This document shows, piece after piece, positions 23,701 to 33,035 of a stretch of DNA of 64,000 bases (positions within the stretch are counted from its first letter, which is position 1; every line of letters starts with the position of its first letter). Position numbers and translations under genes: made by a program. The notes under the pieces were generated by a model. The model worked only from the letters and a program-made list of their open reading frames with translations, did not search any database and was not told the origin of the DNA. This DNA comes from Hypholoma sublateritium FD-334 SS-4 (Eukaryota > Basidiomycota > Agaricomycetes > Agaricales > Strophariaceae): NCBI GenBank assembly GCA_000827495.1, contig KN817568.1, positions 78,704 to 142,703 on the forward strand, in the 5' to 3' direction.

Positions 23701-26700
23701 AGGCAAATATCTGGTGCATTCCTGAAAGTATACCTGGTAGAGCGCACAGGAAGGCACTTCGCGATCGAAAACTATGTCGAGACTGTCCCCCGCGGCGCGT
23801 AGCTCTCAACGTCAACGTCAACGTTCAACGTTCAACGTTCAACATGTGTCGCCTGTCATCGCACCCATACTCTTCGCTCATTGTTCTCCCCAGCATAACA
23901 TCGCTCATCGCCATCCAGTAGAACCATGCCCACGTACTTGAAGAATTCACTGCGGACGCAAGCATGATCCACTCTCCTTCCACGGCACGTTCTATTCGTA
24001 GCTCTGCTCATTCGACACCATCCCCCTCCATGTACCGCTCGTTCCTTGGCGCGCGGCTCGACCCTGTAAGACCGCACCAACTACGCCCAACCACCTCGAC
24101 CTCATGCCGAACCTCGCCCTCATGCCCGCCCCCTCCTACGTCGCCCACGCACGTCAATTCGAAGCTTCCGACACCTTGTCACCAACTCCTCAGGCGGCCC
24201 GCCGCGCGTACACCACTGCATCGGCCATTCCTAACCGCAGCCTCATTCCGGGCCTCGCCACCGTCTCCAGCGTCATCGACCCGGCTGACGGACCACAGGG
24301 AGACACCGGATTCCGAAGGCTAGTCGCTATGCGTGCGTTTGGCTCGGTTTGGTTTTCAGCGTTACTGTGCGGTACGCGGCGCGTTCCAGCCATTCCTCCC
24401 TCAGAATTCCACCACTTGCACCACCTGACGCCCGCGACGTTTCCCCGCGACGAATTTGAACCTCTCTCTCTCTCGCCCAGGCGTGTATTTGTTGCGCCGT
24501 TCATGCCCATCCCCACGACTCGTTGTTCGCCGACTATCGCGAACGAAAAGGTTATCACTCACGCTGTGCACTTCGCCTTTCCATGCCCCCGGACCGCCAA
24601 CGACAACTACGTGTTCCTCGCTGCGCGCCTCGTCTTTCCATGCCTCCGTACCGTTTTCCATACTCGCTGCCTCAAGCTCGACGCCAACTCCTAGACGCAG
24701 CTGTTCTCGGTGTGAGTTCCAACGACAACTACGTGTGTTCTTCCATCGCCAACTCTGAATCGGGAATCTGACCGTTTTCTACCCGCTACACGCAGCTCGC
24801 TACTCTTTCGTGATATCGCTGCCGCTCCGTGGAAGGGCTCTTACCCCACGCACAACATACATCTGTCGCCCTCTCCCCTCTTAAACCATATCCCTCACCG
24901 CCTACGCCCACTCCATCCCGAATCTCGCCTCTATGCCTGGATTCGAGAGCGGCAAGCGCCCCGACGCTCAAGTACTGTACAGATTTCCCGGCCCACCGCC
25001 GCTGTCGTCACTCCAGGTCCCGCGGCGTCTCTACACAGCGAATCCGAGCTCGCGGCAGCGCACCGCATCCCACGAATGGTCTCTTCCCGTCGCTATCATC
25101 GCCACTTCCGTGTCCATCGATAGTGGGCGGCGTCTGCGGCGCTTCAGGACCGTAAGCGTCCCGACCTCCCGCGCTGACATTGAGGAGACGTGCCGTCTGA
25201 CGGCGCGGCGAACACGGCGAAAGGCACGTTCATGGGGAGAAATGGGAGTCACTGGCGATTCGCGGCTGAAGCACGACACGAACTTACCACTGCCGCCCTC
25301 ACGCAGCAGGTATGCGCCCATTTCCTCGCTTGTTACCCCCAGACTGCCCAGTCCGACTGACATCTTCACGATTCACAGTTCGATCGAGCCTGTACGCGGA
25401 ACGGCGGAAGAATGGGGCTTCAAGCTTCAAGTTGCTCGTATTTTGAGTATGTAGATATGTATCAGTATCATGGCGAATATCTGTTTTCAACACCTACGTT
25501 TCGCCAGGATAGAAGCGGCGCCTCGTCGACCTTCTTCGTCCCCGTCGTCGCTAACCGTGCGGTGCCGCGTCGCTGCCCTGATTACTCCTGTTGCCCTCAT
25601 TGTCCAATGTCCCGTTCAGACTATACATCCGCCCTCTCGCACTGGGACATACTCTTCTCTCGTCCTTTATCTGCTCACGCCAACAGGGCGGCGCTGCGAT
25701 GGTTACGGGAAATCCCCGCTGGAGCACCCGCTCTACGGCCCACTTATATCCTGCCTGCTACCTCCATGGCGCGTGTTTTCTCTGTTACTTGAACCCCTCG
25801 TGCCTCAGGCTTCCGGGTGCCCCGTGCTTGCTACGTACCCGGCATGCGATACCTCTCGCGCACCGGGACACGGATCCTCCTTTCGCCGCGCGTCTTGATG
25901 ACCGCGGTGAATAATTTTCGTCCATAACTGCGGCTCGAGCAGTGTTTGTTGACTCATATACCTAACATGTAACTGGGTCGAATGGGGAATCTTAGCTTCG
26001 CAATGCTACAGTGAAAGGAGACCTAGAGGATGTTAGAAAGAACATACAGGTATCTCAATTCGAACAATTTGACATCTATAACAAATCTTGCCTCAAGTAA
26101 GAGTAAACTGAATGTCATTCGCGCTACACAAATTTGTGGATATCCGCTCATCCAAGCTACTGGCTACAGCGGTCCCACCCTAGCAATTCTTCGACCTGAC
26201 TTTCCCCGCCGTAACCCCCGACGAACGCGAACACCTCTCCGGCACTGCTACTCGCGCTGACCCCACTGCACGCGGAGAACAGAAATACAGTTAGACTGGA
26301 GAGCATCTAGCGCCTGCGATCCGCACTGTGCTCGCCCCATCATGCGCACCCTTCGACGAGCGCTGTGAAGATATCTGCGGCGCATTGGACCGGCAGTGGA
26401 GCGAAGGAAGCGGCAGGTGGGGATGATATGCAGACAATGACGGACAAAGCGAGCTGCACGTCCGTATCATGGCGGCCTCACGACGAGGAGGCGCAGCGGA
26501 GATGGCGCACTCCAGCGTCGCGCTCTCGGACAATAGAAAGCTCGCTCGTCTCTTAAGGGAAAAGATATTTGCAATAATCATAATCCCGCCTGAGCTAATC
26601 AATATCTACATACTTGCTCCAATACGATCACAGCAAATGCGATTAAGTACGCGCGGGCTCCCAAAATTTTGGACATTCAAGCCATAGCATCTTACACAAA

Positions 26701-26802
26701 ATTCCGTATAGATAAGCATTATATTTCGGGTTAGCCTAACACTCTGCCGGCTTGAGGACCTATGCACGCCAGCCTATGAAAATTCCTAAGTACGTTATCT
26801 GT
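20789..26802. other. CT-rich intergenic DNA, no supported gene
   Basis: After the promoter side of the third membrane-protein copy, a fragment at 21331-21362 matches 9594-9625. From about 22.0 to 25.9 kb the plus strand is pyrimidine-rich and carries many overlapping open frames that lack codon structure and paralogues. Short local repeats are visible: 'caacgacaactacgtgt' at about 24598 and again near 24720, and similar 'ctacgccca...ctcatgcc' stretches near 24080 and 24900. Nothing here could be assigned to a gene family. Confidence 0.55.
23806..23843. repeat. Microsatellite, TCAACG/TTCAACG units
   Basis: Three copies of the hexamer TCAACG are followed by two and a half copies of the heptamer TTCAACG. 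The switch from a 6-base to a 7-base unit within one array is visible directly. Confidence 0.9.
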
Positions 26803-27202
26803 CTAAAGGTCACCTGAAAAAATTCCTGCGTAAATACGCCAATCACAGACTGTGTGAAGGCGTTGAAGCATACTCACGACAGTCAATGACGCATTGCGAC
26901 AAGCCGCCCACGCATTCTGGAGCAGTGGGGTTTACGGCACAGCAACCGCTGCACGCTGTTCTGCACTCCTAGTAATGATTCCAGTTGACGCGGAAAAGAG
27001 ATTGATGATAATCTTAGTAGGCCCTTACCGATGCAGCTGCCTGTGGATGATGACGGAATACGCTGTGATCAGACACGATAAAAATACAAACACAGGGAAG
27101 GTATCTGACCGCAGACGTCCCAAAGCTGAATGTGCACTGGGAAGATACACCTTGAGAGAAGAGACCAACGAAAGACAGAACGAGGATGAAAGTGAGTTGC
27201 AT
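26803..27202 (-). CDS. Small secreted cysteine-rich protein, family member A
   Basis: Exons: 27202-27110, 27040-27029, 26968-26878 and 26813-26803, giving 68 residues. The first 21 residues or so (MQLTFILVLSFVGLFSQG...) form a signal peptide. A 12-nt micro-exon adds four small residues. The third exon holds the cysteine pattern C-x3-C-x2-CC-x8-C-x5-C-x3-C. The model ends CRDL-stop. The paralogue at 62439 has the same start, micro-exon, intron positions and cysteines, and both have a TATAAAT box 60-70 nt upstream (here at 27265-27271). Secreted, small, Cys-rich proteins of this kind in fungi often act outside the cell on hosts or competitors, but nothing here shows a function. An alternative last exon as in the paralogue would meet an early stop here. 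Confidence 0.72.
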
Positions 27203-28946
27203 GTCACGGTCAGATGTCGGTGGAAGAGTCAGACAAGTTGCACTTCCTGCACTTCTTACACCACATTTATACGTTCTGTATTACCCCAGGTGGGATGAAG
27301 CGACAAGCACCCAGACACTTAAATCCGTATGACGATGTCGCTCCCAGGTCTGAATGAACACTCATTGACGCAGCCGTTGACCGCAAGGAGAATTTCGGAA
27401 TTAGAAAAGACTACAGCAAGGTATTGAATTTCAATATCACGCTAAGCGCGTGATTTTCTACCTCGTTGAAGAGGATTTGCCACGTCAAAGTCAGAGCGGT
27501 GATGAAACGACTGCTGGGTGAACTCGCGCTCCCATGCTATCAGAACAGCACCAGCGGTATTTATGTGCATGTCGAGACGCCATATGTAATGGTACCAAGA
27601 CTCTCAGGCATTCTTTGATAATGAAAGAGTGGGAACTTGAAGTACGAGGAGGAATATATGCAAATGACATGCTCGAGACTGGTGTCGGCATCGTATTAGT
27701 GACAAGCTACTCACAAAGTAGGAGAAGCATACTAATACGTTCCACTTAACGAGATAAAATTCCTAATTATATCTTTCTAGTTCTAACATATACTTTGCAA
27801 GCTTTCCCACAGTGTGAACTGCGTGCGATCCACGACGGCCCGTGACGCCAAGCTTTTTTCACTTCCCAGGCCAATCCCAGGCTTGACTCAGTGACAACCT
27901 CGCCCGACGCGTCGCGTTGAAACTTCGCATTTCTACCAAATTTCTACAGACATGCAGGCCGCCCACACCAAATTTCAAGGAAGGCTCCGTTCATCCGCGC
28001 CTGGGTGAAGAACCAACTTGGCCTAGCGGTGCACTACTGCATCGCAAGATCGCATATTCTGCGTGGATCCCCCGTGAGTCGCTCCCTCTGCCCATGCGCG
28101 TCACCGTTATCCTCATTGTACTCTATGTACCGACTCCTAGGCCATCACTTCGACGCCCATGCAGGGAGAGGATTCGATGGCTCACATCTCGTGCGCCCTT
28201 CGTGCTGCTGCGCATGCGCTGAACCATTTCCCTGATTGCTTCTCTCCACGTTCCTCGGAGGTTCCTCGCCGAATTTCGCCACCTCTCTTTCGCTCCTGCG
28301 CGTGCGTACGATTGGCCTGCAACGCTTTGGATCTAGGTGGCGGATGTGGCGAGCATGAACGCCTTCCCGGTGACGGCTGAACGTCCTTCAAGCGCGCGTT
28401 CTTCGTCGTGCTGACCGCCATTGTGGCTCCGGCAGCGCACCCACATCTCCGTCCGTTGGCCAAGCCATCCATGTCCGCATGTTCCAGCCTCCTTCCGCCT
28501 CCTCCATACTCCCACCCCGGCTGCCGCTCCCTTTCTTTTCTGTGCGCGCGTCAAATAGCGCCTATACCCATACCCCGTCGTACGCACCGAGCGTCAAGCG
28601 CTTCACAAAGACGTCGCCAGACCCAGGCTGTATGGCCTTGTGCAGCTAGCATATCGAACGCACGCGACATATGTAAACGGTATGGCAGAGTGCACTATAC
28701 TTGTCTTGAGGGCCAACTTCGTCACCAATACAAATATCCAGGGCCTCGAGTGAGTCACATATACCCACAAAAATGGCTGATAATATCTACGTCCCCCTTC
28801 CAGAGTCTACGTGGTCCGTGCGCAATATATTGCGGTACAAAAGGAACAAACAGACGCCTGACCTACTCATAAATCGCGATGGCATGGGTCCCGTCAGGGA
28901 GGCACTTTAGCAAGCCTATCTGGGTCCATGGGCCGCAGATACGCCC

Positions 28947-29042
28947 CATGGCACGGCGACCTTGTCCGCAGGATGTATCTGCGGTTTATATGAGCCTGTG
29001 GCCTGCAGGGATTTATCCATAGCACGGCGACCATGTCCGCAG
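28947..29042. repeat. 25-bp direct repeat, 71-bp spacing, with inverted repeats
   Basis: The two 25-bp copies (28947-28971 and 29018-29042) differ at two positions and share 'gcacggcgacc' and 'tgtccgcag'. Inverted pairs surround them: 'ccgcagatac' near 28933 with 'gtatctgcgg' near 28975, and 'tatatgagcc' at 28986 with 'ggctcatata' at 29081. The whole segment could fold into nested hairpins. Confidence 0.8.
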
Positions 29043-29119
29043 AGGATCCCTGAGGGTATCCTGCCCTTCAGTTCGTTCAAGGCTCATATACCGTCACAAT
29101 CTTTACCTGTCCCGCTCCG

Positions 29120-29135
29120 GCTAGTGGCCACTAGC
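29120..29135. repeat. 16-bp perfect palindrome
   Basis: GCTAGTGGCCACTAGC is its own reverse complement. It lies 30 bases before the telomeric motif. Confidence 0.9.
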
Positions 29136-29165
29136 TGGGCGGGCGTCTTTTGGTCGGACGGTCGT

Positions 29166-29180
29166 CCTAACCCTAACCCT
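29166..29180. repeat. Short interstitial telomeric repeat
   Basis: CCTAACCCTAACCCT is two and a half units of the fungal telomere repeat TTAGGG read on the other strand. It is far from any end in this window, so it is an interstitial copy. It may be chance, a healed break or a relic of a fusion. Confidence 0.75.
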
Positions 29181-29750
29181 GACTTAATAATGATGGGAAG
29201 ACTAATAACTGTCTAGATCACAACGCCGAATCGTAATTTGCATAATTCAGTCATCATGGTAAAAGTGTGGGGAAGTCATGATTTATTCCCAAGATACGGT
29301 CTAGATCGAATCGCCGAGTGTAACACAGCCAAAACACACATCAGAACGTGCGACTGAATACATTGAGCAAGCAGTCATAGTTCACGCGCACGAGACTCCT
29401 CGTTTGGCGCCGTAAAGGCGCGAATACTTCAATATACCATGTGCTTTTTCGTACAGCCTACGCTTGCGAAAATGTACTCATCGAGCCAATTTACTTAGTC
29501 TAGGGTAGTGGCCAGTCTATTACTTTTAGTATGTTCTTGGTGTACATCGGGCTTCTCAGCCCGTATTTCCGCGTCTTTCGCAGTCGACGGCGCAGCTTTT
29601 ACACTGCCTCGTTACAACTCTGTGAGTACAAGTGTTCAGGTCAAGCGATGGAGCATTGTCGGTAGCTAATCCTACTTTGCGTATATTTACTTCCTGTACA
29701 CTATAAATAATATTCTCTTATGCATTTCAACTTCAATATTCGTACCGACC

Positions 29751-30494
29751 ATGTATCATTCGGGCTCCCAGGTCACCCTTGTCAACCCCCAGCCTCCAGT
29801 AGAGCTCGTGTGTAGCAAGAATAGCGTACTAAATACCCTCCTCCTACGCGACGGGAAGCCGTACTATTCGATCTCCACGCTGGACAAGTCGGTGTCGTGC
29901 ACGCGGATCACAGATCTGCGTACGCAAGAGCTGCTCGTCACAATACAGCGCCGCTGGGTTGCATCTGACACCATCACATTCACTCAACGCTATGGCGGCG
30001 AGAAACTGAAGCTGAAAGAGTGGCTTCGCAACAGTGAATCTCAGGAGACGGACTTGCCGTGAGCGCCACCTAGGAATGCATTCGTTGGATAAAGTCGCTA
30101 ATTTGATTATCCCTCTGCTCGTAGTAGCAGCATATGGCACGTCAGTACAGGAAATGGGAATTTTATGTGGAAATCCGATGCACAGACCCGTCTGGCTGTA
30201 CGTTATAATCTACTCTTTAAATCAGACAAATGGCTCATGAAACACATTCAAGCTGTACCCTGAGGGCAGCCTTGACCGCCCATTAGCTTGGATTAAAGCA
30301 GGAGCCAGTGCATCTTTTTTTATTCAGCGCGATGCAGAGAGCTTCATCGATGAAATTCTACCCGGTTTTGTTATCTTGGAGCAAGAAATGCGGGAAAAGG
30401 AGAAACGGATGGGGCTTTTCTACTCGGAGGTGGGTCGTATCATCCATATTAAACAATTTTATGACATTAACTTGATTCTCCGAAGCCGACTATA
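29751..30494 (+). pseudogene. DUF6593-like protein, probable frameshift
   Basis: Exon 1 (29751-30058) encodes a start like other Agaricomycete DUF6593 proteins: a short N-terminus, then beta-rich sequence with LVCSKNSVLNTLLL and GKPYYSISTLD. A GT..AG intron leads to exon 2 at 30146 in matching phase (GNGNFMWKSD...KWLMK). The frame is then lost at about 30231-30245. One base more in the 'atgaaacac' run would join it to a long open stretch (LYPEGSLDRPLAWIK...FIDEILPGFVILEQEMREKEKR) that looks like the normal C-terminus, ending with a stop at 30492-30494. The family is of unknown biochemical function. Alternatives are a base-calling error or an unrecognised small intron. Confidence 0.6.
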
Positions 30495-30651
30495 AACCCG
30501 AGGAGAGTGTTTTTCTGAAATCTGAAGTATAGTTGAAGGAATCACCCCAACGTTTCTTCTTGTCTAGTCTCGTAACAAGACTCAACCACAAAAACCATAT
30601 ATAGAACAATCACATAAATCTACGTTCGGTGTACATATCAAATCATATCAC

Positions 30652-31424
30652 TTAAATGCGCTTCAGACCGGCAGCGTAGACCGAACGAATATCAGAAATA
30701 GCACACAACGCATTCACTGCCAGTGGGATCTCCGCATGCACGGCGTTACCCTTGCTTTTAGCGGACTAATGGATGTTGTCGGTATGAATTTCGATCCCTG
30801 CTGAAGTCAATTCAAGCTCACCTCGATGCTATCCCATGGAACAAGAAGCATGATGCTTTCGGCGTCGCCCATCACATCTCCCATGGCGAGTGACTTGTGC
30901 GCGGTAGCTTCTTGTATCTTAGTGATGGCTGTTTTCACGTCAGCCACACTGTGTCCTTCCTTTGGCTTGATCGTCACAAATTCCACGACGCAGCAATCAA
31001 ACAGAGTGGCTGCGTCGGTGTCGAGGTGTATATTCTGGACAGAAGAACACGATAAGCTTTCAAGCTTCTTCACCGCCTCGAGGAGGGGGAGGTATTCGGA
31101 GTAGGTATGAAGCTTTGTGTAACTTTCATACGAGTCCCAAACTTGAAAAAGGTCGAAGGTGAGTTGATCCGAGCCTAAACACAGTTTATGGAGTGAACTA
31201 CCGGTGATCGTGTAGTGAATTTGTTTGTCTTCTGCCTCGTAACCTTGGATTATGCTGCGAGGCCATCAGGAAACGATCAACGGCTCACAACGGTCTTCGA
31301 GAACACACCTTTTACACCCTTTGGCATTTTTGACAAAATCCAGATACTCTACCACCGCTAATTGTGCATCAGCTATTTCCTTTGATCCCGCTGTTTTAGA
31401 AGTAGCAATTTCAACGAAAGACAT
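30652..31424 (-). CDS. ABM-like (dimeric alpha-beta barrel) protein, two domains
   Basis: Exons: 31424-31309, 31254-30822 and 30765-30652, giving 220 residues with all phases matching. The start MSFVEIATSK and the following ALDF/YLDF-type helix with ...NAKGCK are typical of antibiotic-biosynthesis-monooxygenase-like domains. A QVWDSYESYTKL-type strand and helix ends domain one, and domain two begins VVEFVTIKPKEG and ends with VPWDSIE. Fungal proteins of this type with two tandem domains are common and mostly uncharacterised. ABM domains bind small aromatic or haem-type ligands or act as cofactor-free oxygenases, so a role in small-molecule metabolism is possible but not shown. The last exon encodes a short basic tail ending GLKRI. 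Confidence 0.75.
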
Positions 31425-31759
31425 TGTGAGGCAGCTATGGGGGCTTTTATGCGTTGGCGATGAGATACGTAGAATACGAAGCGTGCGTACCGACTTTAAA
31501 TATTCATCTCTGAGCACATTTAGTGTCTTCGGTACGGACTAAGATTGCAGTTCATGATTCACACTTAAATTAGAATACGCCTCAATTAGTGTCCAGTTAG
31601 GTTAATTTAACCTGGTGTATATCTGTCGACCATCAATCGTAATGCCAATTGCTACTCAGGGCAAACTCATGGTCATAGGCAAGTCATAGGTACGCCAGGA
31701 AAAAGAGGTCTATGGAACACCTTCCGGATGCGTGGCCTAATGTAAAGCGCATACCTTCA
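31425..31759. other. Intergenic, between ABM-like gene and tRNA-Glu
   Basis: This is the promoter side of the minus-strand ABM-like gene and the upstream flank of the plus-strand tRNA gene. I see no gene or clear motif beyond AT-rich stretches. Confidence 0.5.
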
Positions 31760-31866
31760 TCCGGTATGGTGTAACGGCTAACATTACCGCCTTTCATGTA
31801 TACTGCGTGTTTGTGCGTTGGTGAAAAATTGCGCGGTAGCTCGGGGTTCGATTCCCCGTACCGGAA
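31760..31866 (+). tRNA. tRNA-Glu (anticodon UUC) with 35-nt intron
   Basis: The acceptor stem TCCGGTA pairs with TACCGGA, the discriminator base is A, the D-arm is GTGTAACGGCTAAC, and the T-arm has the invariant GGTTCGATTCC. The anticodon loop CTTTCAC between stems ACCGC and GCGGT gives anticodon TTC. It is interrupted after position 37 by an intron at 31797-31831. The mature tRNA is 72 nt. It has the same mature sequence as the gene at 42447-42525. The internal A and B boxes are contained in the D and T arms. Confidence 0.93.
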
Positions 31867-33035
31867 TCGAGTTTTTGTTGTAACTTTTGAGGGCGACAAC
31901 GTCGACGGTCGGACAGACTTAGAAGTTAGTTGAAAGTTCAAACTTCAAAATTCAGCAGCCACCTTCAGACTCCAGAGGTCACCGGTCACTGTGGTCCGTC
32001 AGTCGTCGACTTGTCGGACTCCGGAGTCTGAGAGTCAACTCACTGGACTTCCGTCTCACTGACAGGCTTTAGGAGCCAGAACTCAGGAGTCTATAGCTCA
32101 GATAGTGAGGCGCTAAATTAGTCTTTGGACCCACCCTCATCGCGTCGGATTCAAAGCATCCCGCTTAGTACGCCGCTAATCAAGCCCGGATAATCATCAC
32201 TGCCTCGCAATCATGCTATAGTCTGTTATAGTACGTGTTGTCAACAACGTCCAAGTCAACCGGGAACATCTTGAGCATACCGTGAAAAGAGTCAATGGTA
32301 CCGCATCCGCAGCCTACACCAGCCGAGCTCTCCGGTACACTTACGATACCCATTCGTCGCATTCATGCATGGCCCAAAAGCACCCACTACCGCACAGACA
32401 ACAAATATAAATACTCCAAACGACAAGAAAATTTACGCTGGTGCTTCACAGGCGCGGGGCCGGGCCCAGACGGGGTATCAAGAAGAGGTAGGGTGGCAAG
32501 CAAGCATATAAAAATAGAAGAGTAAAGACGCAAATTTCGGTACGAAAAAAGACGGGCAGATGGACGCCACGCCTGTGCGCGGCGACGACAGGCTACTTGG
32601 AGCCCTAGTCCAGCACGCAGGGCAAGGGCGGGTGGTGCGCGAGGAGGGAAGACCGCAGGCCCAAGGAGGCTGGAGCGGGGGATTAGAAGCAGCAGGTATA
32701 TATACAGGAGGTGCGGTGTGTGCGTGGTTGTCCGTTTCGGGGATGGCTCGCGGGCACTCGACGTCGAGGGTGAGGTGGGAGGTGGGTAGGGTGAGCGTGG
32801 TCGAGGTGCCGTCCGCGGCCCATGCGCAGAGGTGAAGCGATGGAGACGTGGCAGACGGGGTAGATGGGTAGGTGAGGATTACAGGGAAATAATGATACGG
32901 ATAACTCGGCGTCGAGTGTGAATATATACAACCAAAGCCCAACGAAGCAAATAAGTCCGGAGAGATGGGATCAGCAAGGAAGATAAAGAGGGGAGAAAAT
33001 ACGTTGTTGCGGGTGATCGAAGTGGATCAAATCGA
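31867..33035. other. Intergenic with short-palindrome-rich stretch
   Basis: The 31900-32110 part is unusually rich in GACTC/GAGTC and CCGG motifs, including the perfect palindrome GACTCCGGAGTC at about 32029-32040. From 32.48 to 32.95 kb opposed open frames occur on both strands without family resemblance. The last 90 bases are probably the 3' untranslated region of the minus-strand SKG6-type gene. No gene is supported. Confidence 0.5.

Larger units (their letters stand above)
27203..29750. other. Intergenic DNA with promoter of the secreted-protein gene, palindromes and a telomeric motif
   Basis: The first 160 bases are the promoter side of the small secreted-protein gene and resemble the sequence upstream of 62439. 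From 27.9 to 28.7 kb the sequence is CT-rich with overlapping open frames and no recognisable gene. The 28.9-29.2 kb part holds direct and inverted repeats and a short telomeric repeat (listed separately). I see nothing from 29.25 to 29.70 kb. Confidence 0.6.

Noticed and set aside
22218..25914. Several frames of 100-196 codons on both strands
   Set aside because: CT-rich DNA with overlapping frames, no domain-like sequence, no conserved splice pattern and no paralogue. No gene can be supported.
28947..29042. CRISPR-like direct repeats
   Set aside because: There are only two copies, and the sequence is from a eukaryotic nucleus with intron-bearing genes.
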